Below are positions 63,359 to 64,000 of a DNA stretch of 64,000 nt, one piece after another. The translations under genes were made by a program, and so were the position numbers. Origin of the DNA: Streptomyces sp. P9-A2. Lineage in GTDB: Bacteria; Actinomycetota; Actinomycetes; Streptomycetales; Streptomycetaceae. The stretch's first letter is position 1. The number at the start of each line of letters is the position of its first letter. Location: assembly GCF_036634175.1 (NCBI RefSeq), contig NZ_JAZIFX010000001.1, positions 3,038,001 to 3,102,000 on the forward strand. Direction: 5' to 3'. Below the pieces are notes generated by a model. It was not told the origin of the DNA. It saw only the letters and a program-made list of their open reading frames with translations, and did no database searches.

Positions 63359-63829
63359 TCACTTCCGCAACAGGGGCAGTTTCGCACGCCCGTCCACTTC
63401 GAACCAGAGCAGCTTTCCGACGCCTCGCCCCGGTGCACCGTCACCGAGGGCCCAACCGCCCCAGGAGTCGGCGTGCTCCCGCACGAGACGCAGCCCGCGC
63501 CCGGTTTCGGCGTCGGGCGGAGCAAGCGGGACGGAGTCGTCGCGGGCCCCGCTGAACGGGGCGGGGATGTACGGGTCGCTGTCCCACACCCCGATCCGCA
63601 GCCGGCCGCCGCTCAGCCCCGTGAGCCGCAGGGAGGCGGGCCCCTTGGTGTGCAGGTAGGCGTTGGTGACCAACTCCGACGTCAGCAACTCCACGACGTC
63701 GACGGCATCCTGCATACCGTGCCCGTCGAGCGCCGCCCGCACCGTCACACGTGCGACGCGTACCGCGCGGGGGTCATGGGGGAGGCGAAGGGCGTACGTC
63801 CAGGGGTGGGGCGGGGCTACGGTGACCAT
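63359..63829 (-). CDS. HATPase_c-domain protein, RsbW/anti-sigma type
   Basis: 156 residues. Bergerat fold: ELLTSELVTNAYLHT (N box with Asn), IGVWDSDP (G1-type), GRGLRLVREHADSWG (G2). Streptomycetes have dozens of such single-domain kinases, commonly paired with XRE-type and DUF397 proteins in conservon-like groups. The upstream divergent region carries a possible HTH gene start. Confidence 0.9.
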   Translation of the reverse strand: MVTVAPPHPWTYALRLPHDPRAVRVARVTVRAALDGHGMQDAVDVVELLTSELVTNAYLHTKGPASLRLTGLSGGRLRIGVWDSDPYIPAPFSGARDDSVPLAPPDAETGRGLRLVREHADSWGGWALGDGAPGRGVGKLLWFEVDGRAKLPLLRK

Positions 63830-63962
63830 GGTCGTCTCCGGGGATCAGAGGGGGACTCGGGTTTCGCACTCACGGCCGCGCCGGGCGGTGGCAGTGCCTC
63901 GGTCGGTGCGCTTCCGGCTTACGAGCGCGACGGATGGGCGATATCGCTACGGTAGAGCCGAA

Positions 63963-64000
63963 ATGGAAGATGAATCTCCCAACTGCGGGAGTTTCATCTC
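63963..64000 (+). CDS. Possible start of a gene running off the window
   Basis: ATG at 63963 opens a frame MEDESPNCGSFI that runs to the window edge. No strong ribosome site precedes it. Position divergent from the ATPase gene and the short acidic start would suit an XRE-type regulator, but only 12 codons are visible. Confidence 0.3.
   Translation, partial: MEDESPNCGSFI
63968..63999. promoter_or_regulatory. Inverted repeat at the window edge
   Basis: AGATGAATCTCCC and GGGAGTTTCATCT form a 13-bp inverted repeat with one mismatch and a 6-nt spacer. It overlaps the first codons of the possible edge gene, so it may be an operator or an mRNA hairpin masking the start. Confidence 0.5.

Overview
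This is a stretch of actinobacterial chromosome, almost certainly Streptomyces core chromosome. It has very high GC and gene content specific to the genus: DasR-type N-acetylglucosamine PTS genes, an SsgA-like sporulation protein, the Mec/CysO/CysM cysteine system, HpdR/Hpd, HupA, a SigU/RsuA-type ECF pair and an NnaR/NarK pair. From memory the gene order resembles the S. coelicolor region around SCO2895-SCO2962; I could not check this by search. I see no IS element, prophage, CRISPR array or biosynthetic gene cluster, and two tRNA genes (Leu-UAG, Cys-GCA).

Layout. 1-5.1 kb: tRNA-Leu, rdgB, a small lipoprotein, rph, then nagF (EIIB) and two EIIC genes. nagE1 has lost about 170 internal residues; nagE2 is full length. 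Three DasR-type dre sites control the cluster. 5.1-10.4 kb: an RNase Z-like hydrolase, a membrane-anchored PemK/MazF-like protein, and the mec / leader peptide / cysO / cysM cysteine-assembly cluster, followed by an amino-acid permease. 10.9-17.2 kb: DUF2017-clpS, pncB, pncA and a large secreted M6 metalloprotease. 17.5-26 kb: two RDD membrane proteins, ssgG, a GlcD-like oxidase, a TPR membrane protein, hpd/hpdR. 26-31 kb: a four-gene quaternary-amine (glycine betaine/choline type) ABC importer, a secreted S16 protease, an IclR regulator. 31.9-37.6 kb: a DEAD/DEAH helicase, a Doc-type toxin-antitoxin pair, an MFS exporter, tRNA-Cys, a double SUKH-4 protein. 38-43.3 kb: a three-subunit xanthine dehydrogenase-family operon with an odd large subunit and a giant disordered N-terminus on the Fe-S subunit. 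43.6-48.4 kb: a chito-oligosaccharide-type ABC importer with a cytoplasmic GH20 hexosaminidase and a dre-like site upstream, linking it functionally to the nag PTS genes. 48.6-64 kb: DUF3039, yqgE, murA followed by four 140-bp tandem repeats, hupA, malic enzyme, HelD-type helicase, rsuA-sigU, a CGNR regulator, nnaR-narK, a proline-rich membrane protein, an anti-sigma-type ATPase, and the edge of a possible further gene.

The most striking thing not explained by ordinary annotation is a recurring architecture. At roughly ten genes a short tandem array (8-140 bp units) begins at, or includes, the gene's own stop codon (small lipoprotein, nagF, cysM, clpS, the pncA neighbour, M6 protease, TPR protein, hpd, S16 protease, murA). 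Other points worth attention are the internally deleted nagE1, the Cys-containing leader peptide between mec and cysO, the molybdenum hydroxylase subunit lacking the usual catalytic glutamate, and microsatellites inside the HelD-type gene.
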